Of a stretch of DNA of 17,848 nt, positions 17,422-17,848 are shown piece by piece. A program made the position numbers and the translations under genes. Location of the stretch: positions 1 through 17,848 of the forward strand of contig CAVUEP010000078.1 in the NCBI GenBank assembly GCA_963740395.1, written 5' to 3'. Numbering within the stretch: the stretch's first letter is position 1; every line of letters starts with the position of its first letter. Source of the stretch: CADEEN01 sp963740395 (GTDB taxonomy: Bacteria; Pseudomonadota; Gammaproteobacteria; Burkholderiales; Burkholderiaceae_C). Under the pieces are notes generated by a model, which saw nothing but the letters and a program-made list of their open reading frames with translations, was not told where the DNA came from and did not search any database.

Positions 17422-17848
17422 TCAGTAGGCCAGCTCGATGCGCTGGCCCTTGAAACGCACGATGGCGGTGCGCAACGCGATGTGTTCGAGTACGACCCCG
17501 GGAGCCACATCGTTGCCTTCGCGCAGGACCTGACCGTTGACGATCAGCATACGCTGCGAGGCCACCGGAGAGTCCATCGCGCCGCCGAATTTCAGCGTTG
17601 GCAGCTGGCGCTGCAACGCCTGCGGAAGGTCCTGCAGTTTCACCACTGCACCACTGTCGTCGGACCTCGCAGCCGCCTGAACCGCGGGTGGCACGCGCCT
17701 GGCCGCGGCCGGCGCCTCGATCCGGATCAGCACGGGCGGCGGTACCGGTGCGGCGACCCGCGCGGGGGCCACTGGCGCCGCGGTGACCGGCACCGCCGGC
17801 GGCATGTCCGACGCGACCATGGGCTGCTTCGCGTCGCCACGCGGCCAC
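17422..17848 (-). CDS. gspB: General secretion pathway protein B (GspB), C-terminal part; runs off the window
   Basis: The C-terminal 60 residues are the conserved GspB (T2SSB) domain: LPQALQRQLPTLKFGGAM, SQRMLIVNGQVLREGND, APGVVLEHIALRTAIVRFKGQRIELAY and then the stop. GspB helps assemble or protect the type II secretion system, usually with GspA/ExeA and the secretin GspD. The preceding region (about 17640-17820) is a Pro/Ala/Val-rich linker, as expected between the membrane anchor and the periplasmic domain. An ATG at 17820 exists, but the frame stays open upstream to the window edge, so the true start, with the cytoplasmic and transmembrane parts, probably lies outside. It precedes the exporter operon on the same strand and may share its transcript. 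Confidence 0.85.
   Translation of the reverse strand, partial: WPRGDAKQPMVASDMPPAVPVTAAPVAPARVAAPVPPPVLIRIEAPAAARRVPPAVQAAARSDDSGAVVKLQDLPQALQRQLPTLKFGGAMDSPVASQRMLIVNGQVLREGNDVAPGVVLEHIALRTAIVRFKGQRIELAY

Overview
This is a high-GC, gene-dense window, most likely from a betaproteobacterium of the order Burkholderiales. That placement is inferred from codon bias and from the look of DbpA, PobA, GspB and the TGATG/ATGA gene overlaps; no 16S or other marker is present.

Layout. Positions 1-941 hold two broken genes on the minus strand: the 3' part of uvrB joined out of frame to the 5' part of a sulfide:quinone-reductase-like flavoprotein, which looks like an assembly chimera or a deletion joint. 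Then come mtfA (M90 peptidase) and a glyoxalase-II-like metallo-hydrolase on the minus strand. On the plus strand follow a CAP-domain lipoprotein, dbpA (DEAD-box RNA helicase), hppD (4-hydroxyphenylpyruvate dioxygenase), a 1069-residue reductive dehalogenase fused to its own ferredoxin reductase, and pobA (4-hydroxybenzoate 3-monooxygenase). A minus-strand YiiX-like permuted NlpC/P60 hydrolase overlaps the pobA 3' end. A complete bufferin (copper-binding RiPP) operon, bufA-bufB-bufC-doxX, follows on the plus strand. Last, on the minus strand, are an exporter operon (membrane-fusion adaptor, FtsX/MacB-type permease, LolD-type ATPase) and the 3' part of gspB (type II secretion).

The most interesting system is hppD-rdhA-pobA. 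The RdhA carries a corrinoid reductive-dehalogenase core with two 4Fe-4S motifs, then a complete FMN/NAD(P)H/2Fe-2S reductase, and it has no Tat signal. That is the architecture of the self-sufficient catabolic dehalogenase BhbA, which debrominates 3,5-dibromo-4-hydroxybenzoate. Its neighbour PobA consumes the expected product, 4-hydroxybenzoate, and keeps all five classical substrate-site residues. I infer a short route from halogenated 4-hydroxyaryl compounds to protocatechuate, possibly also linked to halotyrosine breakdown through hppD.

The sequence quality is uneven. About 25 single-base G/C indels, in both directions, interrupt uvrB, dbpA, hppD, bufA, bufB and bufC, while about 9 kb of other coding sequence shows none. 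The protein sequence stays family-like across every shift, so I read these as consensus errors rather than gene decay. The affected genes are annotated as whole loci, with the shift positions given.
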